A stretch of 64,000 nucleotides of DNA from Lachnospiraceae bacterium (GCA_011959285.1 BLLW01000002.1:43299-107298); one strand, 5' to 3'; positions 1 through 8,418 are shown, counted from the first letter of the stretch. Notes: generated by a model not told the origin, from the letters alone. Made by a program: numbers and translations.

Positions 1-1239
1 GCCAAAAAGTTTGCTAAACAAAAATGCGGACGGAATGATAATGATAATATAACGGCATAGAGAAATAATTAATGACGGCATACCCTTTCCTAATCCCTCT
101 AACGCACCTGATGAGGTTACAGAAATAGCTGAAACAAGAAAGCCTGCGCTAATAACACGGAGTGCAATTTCCCCAGTATGAATTGTTTCCGGCACATGAG
201 TAAACAGGTTTATTAGTTGACCGGGAATGAGCAAACAAATAATAGTGCCTAAAACCATAATTACGCTACTCATGCAAAGAACAATATTATAAATTTCCTT
301 AACACGCTTTTGTTCACCAGCTCCATAATTATAACCAATTAAAGGGCGCATTCCTTGAATGATACCATTAGCAGGAAGATATAGGAAAGTCTGCAATTTA
401 TAATAAATTCCTAAAACTAAAATATATACCTCTGAATATGAGGACAGAATGGAATTTAGCGCTGAAATTAAAACAGATGGCAAAGCCATATTTAAAGTTG
501 CGGGTATACCAACAAAATACAGTTTGAAAGCTGTTTCTTTATCAAAAGTAAGAAATTGTCTGCTAATGTGAATACGAATAGGGCGTACAAAGTAGATAAC
601 TAAATAGATAGCAAGCGTTATTGCCTGTCCAATGCCGGTTGCCAATGCTGCTCCCTCTATTCCCATTGCAGGGAAAAAACCAATCCCAAAAATAAGCACT
701 GGATCTAAGATAATATTTGCGATACACCCACACATCATACTTATCATGGTTACTTTCATATTACCTACGGCTTGGAATATTTTTTCAAATGTTCCGCCTA
801 GAATAATGATAAAAGTAAAAGAAAACGCTATAACAGAATATCGAATACCAAAATCAATAACGGGTTCTGATGATGTAAATACTCTTAAAAAAGTTGGAAT
901 AATAGAAATTACACTAACTGTAATAACTATACTATGTATAATAGCAAATACCATGCCTTGTGTAGCTGCCATATTTGCCCTTGAATATTCTTCTGTACCC
1001 AAATAAAAAGCTATTGCTGCGTTAATTCCTATGGCAAAGCCAATAGCAACAGCATTGATAAAATTCTGAACAGGAAAGACTAATGACAATGCCGTCATAG
1101 CGTCCTCACTAATTTGGGCTACAAAAAAGCTATCGACAATGTTATATAAAGAATTTACCAACATTGAGAGTACCATAGGAAGTGACATTGATAAAATTAA
1201 CGACAATACAGGTTTTTCTTTCATAAATTTTTCGTCCAT
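1..1239 (-). CDS. MATE-family multidrug/Na+ antiporter (3' end off window)
   Basis: Translation of the minus strand from the ATG at 1239 gives 413 codons with no stop before the left edge, so the C-terminus is missing. The protein is very hydrophobic and begins with a short polar stretch followed by a MATE-typical first helix (LILSMSLPMVLSMLVNSLY then NIVDSFFVAQ). It also carries the repeat-half signature ILDPVLIFGIGFFPAMGIEG, which its upstream paralog shares in nearly the same form (FDPLLIFGIGFFPAMGIKG). MATE proteins are about 450 residues, so roughly 40 are missing. It would sit in the cytoplasmic membrane and export drugs or other organic cations using an ion gradient; the substrate is unknown. 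A GGGAGGAG ribosome site lies 5-7 nt upstream. It is the last visible gene of a minus-strand operon with the GNAT and MATE genes upstream. Confidence 0.9.
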   Translation of the reverse strand, partial: MDEKFMKEKPVLSLILSMSLPMVLSMLVNSLYNIVDSFFVAQISEDAMTALSLVFPVQNFINAVAIGFAIGINAAIAFYLGTEEYSRANMAATQGMVFAIIHSIVITVSVISIIPTFLRVFTSSEPVIDFGIRYSVIAFSFTFIIILGGTFEKIFQAVGNMKVTMISMMCGCIANIILDPVLIFGIGFFPAMGIEGAALATGIGQAITLAIYLVIYFVRPIRIHISRQFLTFDKETAFKLYFVGIPATLNMALPSVLISALNSILSSYSEVYILVLGIYYKLQTFLYLPANGIIQGMRPLIGYNYGAGEQKRVKEIYNIVLCMSSVIMVLGTIICLLIPGQLINLFTHVPETIHTGEIALRVISAGFLVSAISVTSSGALEGLGKGMPSLIISLCRYIIIIIPSAFLFSKLFG

Positions 1240-1281
1240 TTTAACTCCTCCCTTAATTTGCGAACATAAAAAAACGTGTAT

Positions 1282-1689
1282 TTATTTGTTCGTCATAAAG
1301 CAAATAGGATTTTTTGTAAAACCAAAAGGCTCATAAAATTTTTCTGCATTTTCGGTTATCAGCATTCCTAACAATGGTTTTAAATCTTCATTTTCCGTAA
1401 TTGTTTTAAGAAGCTGCCTGCCTATACCTTTATTACGAAATTCTTTTTTAACAACTACATCACAAATGTAAAAATGCGTTGCATAATCAGTAATCACTCT
1501 GGCAAATCCAACTTGTTGTCTGTTTTTTGTAAATGCACCATAGCAGATTGAATTATTTAATGATTTGATGATAGTCTCTTTTTTTCGCTCTTTCGCCCAT
1601 ACAGTTTGCCTTAAAAGATTTACTACTTCTTTTTGGGACATATTTTCAACCCCCGTTTTAATTGTAATAGATGTATCTTCCTTGTACAT
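1282..1689 (-). CDS. GNAT-family N-acetyltransferase
   Basis: A 135-residue protein with the acetyl-CoA binding motif A of GNAT enzymes (VVKKEFRNKGIGRQLL, about residues 79-94) and an N-terminal acceptor segment. A late LITENAEKFYEPFGF stretch matches the usual beta5-alpha4 'FYEKxGF' element. It would transfer an acetyl group from acetyl-CoA to an amine; the substrate cannot be read from sequence. It starts only 2 nt after the stop of the upstream MATE gene, with its GGAGG site inside that gene's 3' end, so the two are translationally linked. Sitting between two efflux pumps makes detoxification of a small molecule plausible, but this is inference. Confidence 0.88.
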   Translation of the reverse strand: MYKEDTSITIKTGVENMSQKEVVNLLRQTVWAKERKKETIIKSLNNSICYGAFTKNRQQVGFARVITDYATHFYICDVVVKKEFRNKGIGRQLLKTITENEDLKPLLGMLITENAEKFYEPFGFTKNPICFMTNK

Positions 1690-1691
1690 TT

Positions 1692-3050
1692 TTATTTACC
1701 TCCAACTATCTCTTTATTATTATTTTGAAACCTCAATCTCAAAAATAGAATGACTGCTACAACAAACGTCAATAATTCAGTAACTGGAAATGCAATCCAT
1801 ATACCATTGATTAGTAATGCTTTTTCTAAAATCCACATAATAGGTATCAAAAAAAACATCTGTCTAAATATTTGTATCATAATGCTTGACAACACTCTTT
1901 CAATCGCTTGCATATAAGTCGAAATCATTGTAGAAAGCCCACAAAACAAATAACCTGCTGCCATAATCCGCATTGCAATAATCCCATAAGAACGCATTTT
2001 TTCCGAAGCCATAAACAAACTCAAAATCTGTGTCGGAAACAGCATGATAATTAATGTCCCAAACATCATTAGAGAAGTTACTAAAATTGTACTGTATCGA
2101 AAAACTGATTGAAGCCTTTTTAAATTTCCTGCTCCATAATTAAATCGCATAATGGGCAAACAGCCTTGTATTAATCCATTAATAGTCATAATAATTAACT
2201 GCTGTATTTTAAAATATGCTCCAAAAAAAGCAATGCTCGTATCTGAATATGCGACTAAAAACAGATTTACAATCGTTACGGTAAAAGCGTTTAGGGCATT
2301 CATAATAAAAGAAGGCAGACCTAAAATAACTATTTTTTGTACAATGCTCCATTCAAACCGAAATCCAACTGTTTTAAGTGCTATTTTATGTTTTGCTTTT
2401 AAAAACATAATAAATGCCAAAACCATTGAAACAGAATATCCCAAAACTGTTGCCGTAGAAGCTCCTTTAATACCCATTGCCGGGAAAAAACCTATTCCAA
2501 AAATAAGAAGCGGGTCAAAAATGAAATTGGTTATAACACCCGTCAGTTGAAACAACATGGGTTCAATCATGTTTCCAGTTGCCTGTATCATTTTTTGAAT
2601 AACGATATGAACCATGTTTGGTATCTGCATAAAAGAACAAACACCCATATACTCCATACACAAAGTATAAATATCGTTATTTTCAGTAAACGATTTGAAG
2701 TATGGGGATATAATTAGTAATACCGTTATATTTAAAATAATGCCAACCAAAAAGGAAAGAATCAGTCCAAGAGTAAACGTTTTATTTGCTTCCTCTTGTT
2801 CACGTTTTCCAAGATGTCCCGCAATTAGGACATTGATACCAACCCCAATCCAAATAGATACCGCATTCATTAATGTTGTGATTGGAAAAGACAGAGAAAC
2901 AGCCGTTAATGCGTTCTCACTTAACCGGGCGACAAAAGCACTGTCTAACAAATTGTATGAATATTGAAGAAACATGGAAAATAGTGGCGGTAATGACATT
3001 TCAAAAATCAGCTTTCCAACTGGCATAACTGCCATTTTATTTTCAGCCAT
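1692..3050 (-). CDS. MATE-family efflux transporter
   Basis: About 452 residues with 12 predicted membrane segments and two homologous halves, full length for the family. The N-terminal motif LIFEMSLPPLFSMFLQYSY and the segment FDPLLIFGIGFFPAMGIKG are MATE hallmarks. Two ATGs are adjacent (3053 and 3050); the GGAGGA site at 3057-3062 is 3 nt from the first and 6 nt from the second, so 3050 is preferred. It is the promoter-proximal gene of the MATE-GNAT-MATE operon. Its leader contains a very stable hairpin (3102-3134) followed by a T-run in the sense of this gene, which may attenuate transcription. The coding region looks AT-richer than genes to the right of 4.7 kb. Confidence 0.92.
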   Translation of the reverse strand: MAENKMAVMPVGKLIFEMSLPPLFSMFLQYSYNLLDSAFVARLSENALTAVSLSFPITTLMNAVSIWIGVGINVLIAGHLGKREQEEANKTFTLGLILSFLVGIILNITVLLIISPYFKSFTENNDIYTLCMEYMGVCSFMQIPNMVHIVIQKMIQATGNMIEPMLFQLTGVITNFIFDPLLIFGIGFFPAMGIKGASTATVLGYSVSMVLAFIMFLKAKHKIALKTVGFRFEWSIVQKIVILGLPSFIMNALNAFTVTIVNLFLVAYSDTSIAFFGAYFKIQQLIIMTINGLIQGCLPIMRFNYGAGNLKRLQSVFRYSTILVTSLMMFGTLIIMLFPTQILSLFMASEKMRSYGIIAMRIMAAGYLFCGLSTMISTYMQAIERVLSSIMIQIFRQMFFLIPIMWILEKALLINGIWIAFPVTELLTFVVAVILFLRLRFQNNNKEIVGGK

Positions 3051-3101
3051 CATATATCCTCCAAAATTTGATAAACATTTTCCGAATTATAACAACAAAA
3101 A

Positions 3102-3134
3102 GCCACACAGTTATCAAACTGATAACTGTGTGGC
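3102..3134 (-). terminator. Intrinsic terminator or attenuator in MATE leader
   Basis: A perfect 15-nt inverted repeat (GCCACACAGTTATCA and its complement) with a 3-nt loop. Read on the minus strand it is followed directly by TTTTT, the form of an intrinsic terminator. It lies about 50 nt upstream of the MATE start codon and about 430 nt downstream of cotJC. It could end stray cotJ transcripts or act as a conditional terminator for the efflux operon. Confidence 0.7.
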
Positions 3135-3319
3135 AAAAAGATGACATATCAATCCGGAAAAGTCCACTCAAAATTTTCTTTAAAAAAGTATAAGGAAATT
3201 TTTTTTGCTTGTCAATAGTTTTTTAGAAATGTTAAGTTTAATGAAAATGCAAAAAGAATATATAAATATTACTTCATATCTTCAGCAGGCAGAAACACAA
3301 GCACGGCAAATTCTTCTTT

Positions 3320-3431
3320 ATGCCTTTCACAGACTATCAACGCCAAACAGCCAAGTCAAGGACGTAAACGCCGCTAAAGCGGTAAATCCTTGACTTGACT
3401 GTCTGTTATTGATAAAGGGTAATTAAGGCAT
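3320..3431. repeat. Nested imperfect palindrome (~112 bp)
   Basis: Outer arms start with ATGCCTT (3320-3326) and end with AAGGCAT (3425-3431). The strongest arms are CAGCCAAGTCAAGGA (3348-3362) and TCCTTGACTTGACTG (3387-3401), matching 14 of 15. The centre holds a second palindrome, CCGCTAAAGCGG (3371-3382). Similarity between the arms extends patchily outward to the ATGCCTT ends. It resembles a small folded non-autonomous element or the end of an excised mobile element. No transposase or target duplication was identified. Confidence 0.55.
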
Positions 3432-3564
3432 AAATGAATATCTGTGTTGTAGCAACCTCTTTTCCTTTCCATTTCCTTCATGCGATAGGGAAAAACCAAG
3501 CTTGTCCTTTCTTTTGGGGCGAAAGCTGAAGTCCACAGCTTTGAGGGGCGTGTGGGTATGCGTC

Positions 3565-4140
3565 TTAGTGATTATATTGTGCGTGTTCCGATTTACTGCA
3601 ATCTTCCCGGTTTGCTTCACCGAATCTTTGAAAGTGAACGATTTCACGGGCACGCAGGAACCGGATGGGATCACAGACATCACTGTCGTGAACCAGACGT
3701 AGGATATTGTCGTAAGTAGTGCGGGCTTTTTGCTCTGCTGCCATATCTTCAAACAAATCCGTGATTGCATCCCCCTTCGATTGAAATTCACAGCTGTTAA
3801 AAGGAATTCCCCCTGCCGCCATAGGCCAGATGCCAACGGTATGGTCAACGTAATAGTTGGCAAAACCAGATGCTTCAATTTCTTCCATGGATAGATTCTT
3901 TGTCAGCTGGTGGACAATGGTTGATACCATTTCAAGGTGTGCTAATTCCTCTGTTCCAATATCCGTCAATATGGCAGCAACCTCATTATACGGCATGGAA
4001 TACCGCTGTGAAATATACCGCATGGAAGCTCCCAATTCCCCATCAGGACCGCCATACTGCGACATGATAGCCTGAGCAATCTTAGCATTTGGCTCTTTGA
4101 TATTAACGGGAAACTGTAATCTTTTCTCATAACTCCACAT
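3565..4140 (-). CDS. cotJC: Spore coat protein CotJC (manganese-catalase family)
   Basis: 191 residues, the usual length of CotJC, a ferritin-like di-metal protein of the manganese catalase family that sits in the spore coat. Typical segments are GPDGELGASMRYISQRY, the metal-ligand region ILTDIGTEELAHLEMV (Glu/His of an E-x2-H helix), MAAEQKARTTYDNILRL, and the C-terminal REIVHFQRFGEA. These provide the carboxylates and histidines of the di-manganese site. Residues after the last motif (REDCSKSEHAQYNH) are lineage-specific. It is the third gene of cotJABC, 3 nt after cotJB. The role in oxidative protection of the spore is family knowledge, not shown here. Confidence 0.95.
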   Translation of the reverse strand: MWSYEKRLQFPVNIKEPNAKIAQAIMSQYGGPDGELGASMRYISQRYSMPYNEVAAILTDIGTEELAHLEMVSTIVHQLTKNLSMEEIEASGFANYYVDHTVGIWPMAAGGIPFNSCEFQSKGDAITDLFEDMAAEQKARTTYDNILRLVHDSDVCDPIRFLRAREIVHFQRFGEANREDCSKSEHAQYNH

Positions 4141-4143
4141 AAA

Positions 4144-4416
4144 CTAACATCCTCCTTCCCAAGGCCAGGGCTGGGTCGCCCATTTCCATTCATCTTGGTT
4201 GCAGCCGTCTGCGTCAGATATTCTAAGAGGACCGTATTTTGCGGCGTATTCCCTCATAGCTTGATTTTTCATGCGGACATAGTGGCTTAAATATTCAATG
4301 GCTTCTTTGTCTGTCGGATGGGTGTCTAGGTATTCATTCATTTCTACGATAACAAAATCGATTACGCCGATATCATGGAACAGTCTGCGCTGCTCACTGT
4401 TATTTGTGTTCGTCAT
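4144..4416 (-). CDS. cotJB: Spore coat protein CotJB
   Basis: About 90 residues from the ATG at 4416. The conserved CotJB core is present: FVIVEMNEYLDTHPTDKEAI then YAAKYGPLRI, ending in a Trp-rich WKWATQPWPWEGGC tail. An in-frame ATG at 4425 lies immediately against the AAGGAG site, so the one at 4416 (9 nt spacing) is preferred. Its start overlaps the end of cotJA by 4 nt, consistent with coupled translation. The function is structural within the coat; the biochemical role is unknown. Confidence 0.9.
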   Translation of the reverse strand: MTNTNNSEQRRLFHDIGVIDFVIVEMNEYLDTHPTDKEAIEYLSHYVRMKNQAMREYAAKYGPLRISDADGCNQDEWKWATQPWPWEGGC

Positions 4417-4583
4417 TTTACGCATCTCCTTCCTGTAAAAGGTTTTTCCAGTTCGGGGAATATTGTACCTGCTTTATATGCCTCATCCAGATTTTCAAAG
4501 ACATTGGTAAGATGCTGCCAAGGGACATAGGCCATTGCAATGGGAAAACGATCAAAATATTCGTTAAAACTGTAATCCTGCAT
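4413..4583 (-). CDS. cotJA: Spore coat protein CotJA
   Basis: 56 residues from the ATG at 4583, which has a GAGAGGAG site just upstream. The frame runs open further upstream, but those residues look like leader sequence. The CotJA signature is clear: FPIAMAYVPWQHL followed by AYKAGTIFPELEKPFTGRR. It is the first gene of the cotJ operon. The start choice fits the short length (about 55-80 aa) of the family. Confidence 0.92.
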   Translation of the reverse strand: MQDYSFNEYFDRFPIAMAYVPWQHLTNVFENLDEAYKAGTIFPELEKPFTGRRCVK

Positions 4584-4619
4584 AATTCTCCTCTCATAAA
4601 TCAGAAAGTAATTTAATAA

Positions 4620-4647
4620 TATAGTATGATAGGAAAAATTTCGGGTT
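4620..4647 (-). promoter_or_regulatory. Candidate mother-cell sigma-factor promoter for cotJABC
   Basis: On the minus strand the sequence CATACTATA (4628 to 4620) fits the sigma-K -10 pattern CATAnnnTA and also resembles the sigma-E -10. An AC lies 16 nt upstream (within AACC at 4647-4644), the spacing expected for sigma-K. It is about 37 nt upstream of the cotJA start. In Bacillus subtilis cotJ is sigma-E dependent, so either factor is possible. Confidence 0.45.
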
Positions 4648-4765
4648 CCGATTAAACACAAACTTTTCACACTTTTTTTTCATTTTTAACACAATTTGGA
4701 ATTAAATTATTAAAAGAAATTTAAGCGCTTTAAATGCAATTTTATGAAAAAGGAGGAATGCAGTC

Positions 4766-5746
4766 TTGATAGAAGTTGAGAATCTTGTAAAAAGATATGG
4801 AAGCCATTTGGCTGTCGATCATCTTACATTTCAAGTTGAGCCGGGGAAAATATATGGTTTTTTGGGACCGAACGGAGCCGGAAAAAGCACCACCATGAAT
4901 ATTCTTACTGGATACATAGCAGCGACAGAAGGGAGTGTGAAAATCAACGGCTACGATATTTTGAAGGATGCGGAGGAAGCAAAAAAATGCATTGGATATC
5001 TGCCAGAGATACCGCCTTTATATCAGGATATGACAGTTAAAGAGTATCTGATCTTTGCCGCGGCACTTAAAAAGATTTCCAAAATAAAGTTTAAGGAACA
5101 GATTGATGAAATCATGAATCTTACCATGATTTCAGATATTCAGGACCGGCTGATTAAAAACCTATCCAAAGGATATAAGCAGCGCGTGGGGTTGGCGCAG
5201 GCGGTATTGGGCTATCCGGATGTAATCATTTTGGACGAACCTACCGTGGGGCTTGATCCTAAACAGATCATTGAAATTAGAGATTTGATTAAAAAGCTGG
5301 GGGAAAAGCATACCGTCATCCTAAGCTCCCACATTTTGTCAGAGGTGCAGGCAATCTGTGATGAAATCATGATTATCTCAAAGGGAAAGCTTGTAGCATG
5401 CGATACACCGGAAGGTCTTACGGGGCGGATGGCAAAAAGCGCCCAGCTGGAGCTGACAATTATGGGAAGTGAGGAAAAGGCGGAACGTGCCATAAAAGGT
5501 TTAAAAGGTATACAAGCCGTTCGGTTTGAGGAAAGCAGTGAAAAGGATTGCGTGAAGGCAACTATACAAACAGACTTAAGTGAAGATATCCGCCCCTCTC
5601 TCTTTTATGTTTTGGCAGAGGAAAAACTTCCGATTATGTCGCTGAATCGGGCAGAAAAGTCTTTGGAGGACGTATTTTTGGCGCTTACGGAAACGGATAC
5701 GTGGGAAGAGAAGGAGGGGAAGCAGAATCATGATAGCGATTTATAA
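4766..5746 (+). CDS. ABC transporter ATP-binding protein (GldA-like)
   Basis: 326 residues, ATPase of an ABC-2-type exporter. Walker A GPNGAGKS at residues 34-41, signature LSKGYKQR at 133-140, Walker B VIILDEP at 153-159, followed by an H-loop SSHILSE. A 100-residue C-terminal extension is typical of GldA/CcmA-type ATPases. The start is TTG at 4766 with AGGAGG 9 nt upstream; the nearby ATG at 4758 is in another frame and stops at once. The gene overlaps the permease gene by 17 nt. The pair plus the DUF4340 protein forms a three-gene operon. The name GldA comes from gliding bacteria; here the cargo is unknown. Confidence 0.9.
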   Translation: MIEVENLVKRYGSHLAVDHLTFQVEPGKIYGFLGPNGAGKSTTMNILTGYIAATEGSVKINGYDILKDAEEAKKCIGYLPEIPPLYQDMTVKEYLIFAAALKKISKIKFKEQIDEIMNLTMISDIQDRLIKNLSKGYKQRVGLAQAVLGYPDVIILDEPTVGLDPKQIIEIRDLIKKLGEKHTVILSSHILSEVQAICDEIMIISKGKLVACDTPEGLTGRMAKSAQLELTIMGSEEKAERAIKGLKGIQAVRFEESSEKDCVKATIQTDLSEDIRPSLFYVLAEEKLPIMSLNRAEKSLEDVFLALTETDTWEEKEGKQNHDSDL

Positions 5747-7838
5747 AAGAGAATTAAAGTCTTATTTTTGTTCTTTTTTGGGCAGTTTGTTTATCGGTGT
5801 AATGCTGTTTTTGATGGGAATTTATTTTTCTGTCTATAACCTTTTTATGGGATATCCTTATATTGGATACGCTTTGTCTTCCGTTGTATTTCTATTTTTG
5901 ATTGGTATCCCGATTCTGACGATGCGTATCCTGTCAGAAGAGCGGCATCAGAAAACCGACCAGCTGATTCTCACAGCACCGGTCGGTGTGAGTAGTATTG
6001 TGCTTGGAAAATTTCTGGCATTGGCAACGATATTTGCCATTCCGGTGGGAATCATCAGTATCTATCCGTTGATATTAAGCCTTTTTGGGACGATTGCATT
6101 TGGGGAGACTTATGTTGCCGTGCTTGGATTTTTCCTTTATGGACTTGCCTGCATTGCAATCGGCGTTTTTGTTTCGTCTCTTACGGAAAGCCAGGTGATT
6201 GCGGCAGTCATTACATTTGGCGTATTGTTTTTGGGATATGTGATGTCGGGAATTTGTAATATGATTTCTTCTACAGGAAATTTCTTTACCAAAATTCTGA
6301 GCGCTTTTGATATGGTAAGCAGATTTGACACATTTTTAAACGGCTCTCTGCAGATGACTAGTGTTGTTTATTATGTATCGTTTGTTTTGCTGTTTCTGAT
6401 TTTGACGGTACAGTCAATTCAAAAGAGGCGCTTCCAGATTTCAGGCAGGACTTTCAGCATGAGCACTTATAGCGTGGCGATGGTGATTATCAGCACGGCA
6501 GCTGCGGTATTGCTCAATATGTTGGTTGTAGAATTGCCGCTGCGGTTTACATCATTTGATGTTACCTCTAACAGGTTGTATTCCCTGACAGACGAAACAA
6601 AGAAAATGATGTCCTCTCTGGAGGAGGATATTAAGCTTTATGTGCTGGCAAATGAAAAACAGGCGGATTCGACGCTGGATGCCACATTGAAAAAATATGC
6701 AGATTTAAGTTCCCATGTGAAAGTTTCTTATGTAGACCCTGCGGTGAACCCAAAGTTTTTTACTAAATACACGGATTCCGATGTGTCATTCAACAGCATT
6801 ATTGTAGAAAGCAGTAAAAGATATAAAGTCATAGATTACAGCAATATTTATCAGACACAGTTGGATTATTCCACCTATTCCTCTGTTGTTACAGGGTATG
6901 ACGGTGAGGGACAGCTTACCAGTGCGATTGCCTATGTGACGATGGATGACATGCCAAAGATGTATCTTCTTGAGGGGCACGGCGAGGCGGTTTTTGACGC
7001 AGATTTTACAGCGGCAATTAAAAAAGAAAACATAGAATATGAAACCATCAACCTGATGAATTATGATGTTGTTCCGGAGGATGCCTCCTGTGTAATCAGC
7101 TATGCGCCGTCAGAAGATTTTTCAGATGACGATACAGAAAAAATGCTGAATTATATGAAAAAAGGAGGAAATGTATTTCTGATTGCAGGTTACACGGAAA
7201 ATGAAATGACCAATTTCAGTCAGTTGCTTGACTTTTATGGCGTGGAGGCAACGAAAGGATATGTGATTGAAGGAGACAGGAATTGCTATTATCAGAACCC
7301 CTATTTCCTGCTTCCTCAGATTATATATGACGACATAACGCAGAGTGCTTACAACAGTGGGAATTATGTTTTTGTTCCTGGCGCTTTGGGGCTTACGGTG
7401 GAGGAGCGCGATGAAGTGACGGCAGTCACGTTCTTGCTTACCTCAGAGAATAGTTACGCCAGAAATGACATGGAAAGCAGCGCTGGCTATGAAAAACAGG
7501 CTGGCGATCAGGAGGGACCATTTGCGGTTGGGATAAAATGCGAAAGGACGGTAGGCGATACATCCTCCAACGCAGTTATTTATTCCTGTAAAGAGCTGTT
7601 TACGAGTGATGCGGATGCAATGGTGGCGGGAACAAATTTAAGACTTTTTACAAGCACCATTGGAAGCTTTGACGATCATAATGTCAGCGTTTCCATTCCC
7701 GTTAAGAGCTATGAAATCAGCACGCTCACTATAGCGCAAAATAGCATTCTTCTTTTGGCATTGTTTACAACAGTCATTATACCACTTGTATTTTTGATCA
7801 GCGGATTTATGATCTGGCTGGGAAGAAGAAAACGTTAA
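5730..7838 (+). CDS. ABC-2 permease fused to GldG-type (ABC_transp_aux) extracellular domain
   Basis: 702 residues. The first ~235 form an ABC-2 permease with six membrane segments and the conserved cytoplasmic motif MRILSEERHQKTDQLILTAPV. A further membrane helix near residue 250 leads into a ~420-residue domain like GldG/IFT52-type ABC_transp_aux (begins LPLRFTSFDVTSNRLYSLTDET; contains MPKMYLLEGHGEA). A final membrane helix near 680 precedes a short RRKR tail. In Bacteroidetes GldF and GldG are separate proteins, so this is a fusion of permease and auxiliary parts. Such fusions are common in Firmicutes. It would work with the upstream ATPase in the cytoplasmic membrane, with most of the auxiliary domain outside. 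Confidence 0.88.
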   Translation: MIAIYKRELKSYFCSFLGSLFIGVMLFLMGIYFSVYNLFMGYPYIGYALSSVVFLFLIGIPILTMRILSEERHQKTDQLILTAPVGVSSIVLGKFLALATIFAIPVGIISIYPLILSLFGTIAFGETYVAVLGFFLYGLACIAIGVFVSSLTESQVIAAVITFGVLFLGYVMSGICNMISSTGNFFTKILSAFDMVSRFDTFLNGSLQMTSVVYYVSFVLLFLILTVQSIQKRRFQISGRTFSMSTYSVAMVIISTAAAVLLNMLVVELPLRFTSFDVTSNRLYSLTDETKKMMSSLEEDIKLYVLANEKQADSTLDATLKKYADLSSHVKVSYVDPAVNPKFFTKYTDSDVSFNSIIVESSKRYKVIDYSNIYQTQLDYSTYSSVVTGYDGEGQLTSAIAYVTMDDMPKMYLLEGHGEAVFDADFTAAIKKENIEYETINLMNYDVVPEDASCVISYAPSEDFSDDDTEKMLNYMKKGGNVFLIAGYTENEMTNFSQLLDFYGVEATKGYVIEGDRNCYYQNPYFLLPQIIYDDITQSAYNSGNYVFVPGALGLTVEERDEVTAVTFLLTSENSYARNDMESSAGYEKQAGDQEGPFAVGIKCERTVGDTSSNAVIYSCKELFTSDADAMVAGTNLRLFTSTIGSFDDHNVSVSIPVKSYEISTLTIAQNSILLLALFTTVIIPLVFLISGFMIWLGRRKR

Positions 7839-7851
7839 GAGGAGAAAGAAG

Positions 7852-8415
7852 ATGAATGAAAAAAGGAAAAAACAATTGCTGTTTTTGGTGATTTTCTTTT
7901 GCTTGCTGCTTGCAGTATTTGTTGCGATTAAGATTTATCAGTCAGGCGCGCGGGAAAGTGAAGAGACGGATGAGGAAAGCTGCCTGGTCATGCAGATCGA
8001 TCCGTCACAGGTGAAAGAGATTGGCATCATAAACGGTACAGAGTCCATTAACCTTTCAAAGAGAGGGCAGGAATGGAAATGCCTGGAAGATGAAAACGCA
8101 ATAATTGACAGTGAGGCTGTGACACGTTTTCTTGAACAGGCATCGAATATCGTTTCAGATATCAAGATTGAGCAGGTAGAGGATATGGCACAGTATGGGC
8201 TTGAGCAACCAAAACTCAATGTAACCTTGCAATGGGAGGACAATATGTATATTCTAAAAGTGGGGGATTTTAATTCTGTTATAGACAGCTGCTATATCAG
8301 CCTGAATGATGAGAAAACGGTATATACAGCGGATATCACATTGTATAATGGACTAAATAAAACACTGGATGATTTTAAGCAGATAAACATAGAAGGGGAT
8401 GAGACTTCGGAATAA
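7852..8415 (+). CDS. DUF4340 domain protein, membrane anchored
   Basis: 187 residues with one N-terminal membrane segment (residues ~9-27) and an extracytoplasmic beta-rich DUF4340-like region (DPSQVKEIGIINGTESINLSK, then YGLEQPKLNVTLQW). DUF4340 proteins are regularly encoded beside GldG-type permeases, as here, 13 nt downstream of the permease with a good GAGGAG site. The family is usually longer because of repeated domains; this one appears to have a single repeat. Function is unknown; a role as accessory subunit of the ABC system is inferred from context. Confidence 0.8.
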   Translation: MNEKRKKQLLFLVIFFCLLLAVFVAIKIYQSGARESEETDEESCLVMQIDPSQVKEIGIINGTESINLSKRGQEWKCLEDENAIIDSEAVTRFLEQASNIVSDIKIEQVEDMAQYGLEQPKLNVTLQWEDNMYILKVGDFNSVIDSCYISLNDEKTVYTADITLYNGLNKTLDDFKQINIEGDETSE

Positions 8416-8418
8416 CAC

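Larger units (their letters stand above)
3051..3564. other. Intergenic stretch with two large hairpin elements, no convincing gene
   Basis: About 510 bp between the MATE operon and the cotJ operon, both on the minus strand. It holds a perfect 15-bp inverted repeat (3102-3134) in the MATE leader and a nested imperfect palindrome spanning about 3320-3431. Short open frames exist on both strands but none shows a ribosome site plus recognisable protein composition. The 3140-3320 part is AT-rich and otherwise featureless by eye; 3432-3564 shows nothing recognisable. Confidence 0.6.

Noticed and set aside
3205..3393. Plus-strand 62-codon open frame
   Set aside because: It runs into the palindrome at 3320-3431 and has no ribosome site; most likely not coding.
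3423..3878. Minus-strand open frame of 151 codons overlapping cotJC
   Set aside because: It overlaps the conserved cotJC coding region in another frame and has no family resemblance; a shadow frame.
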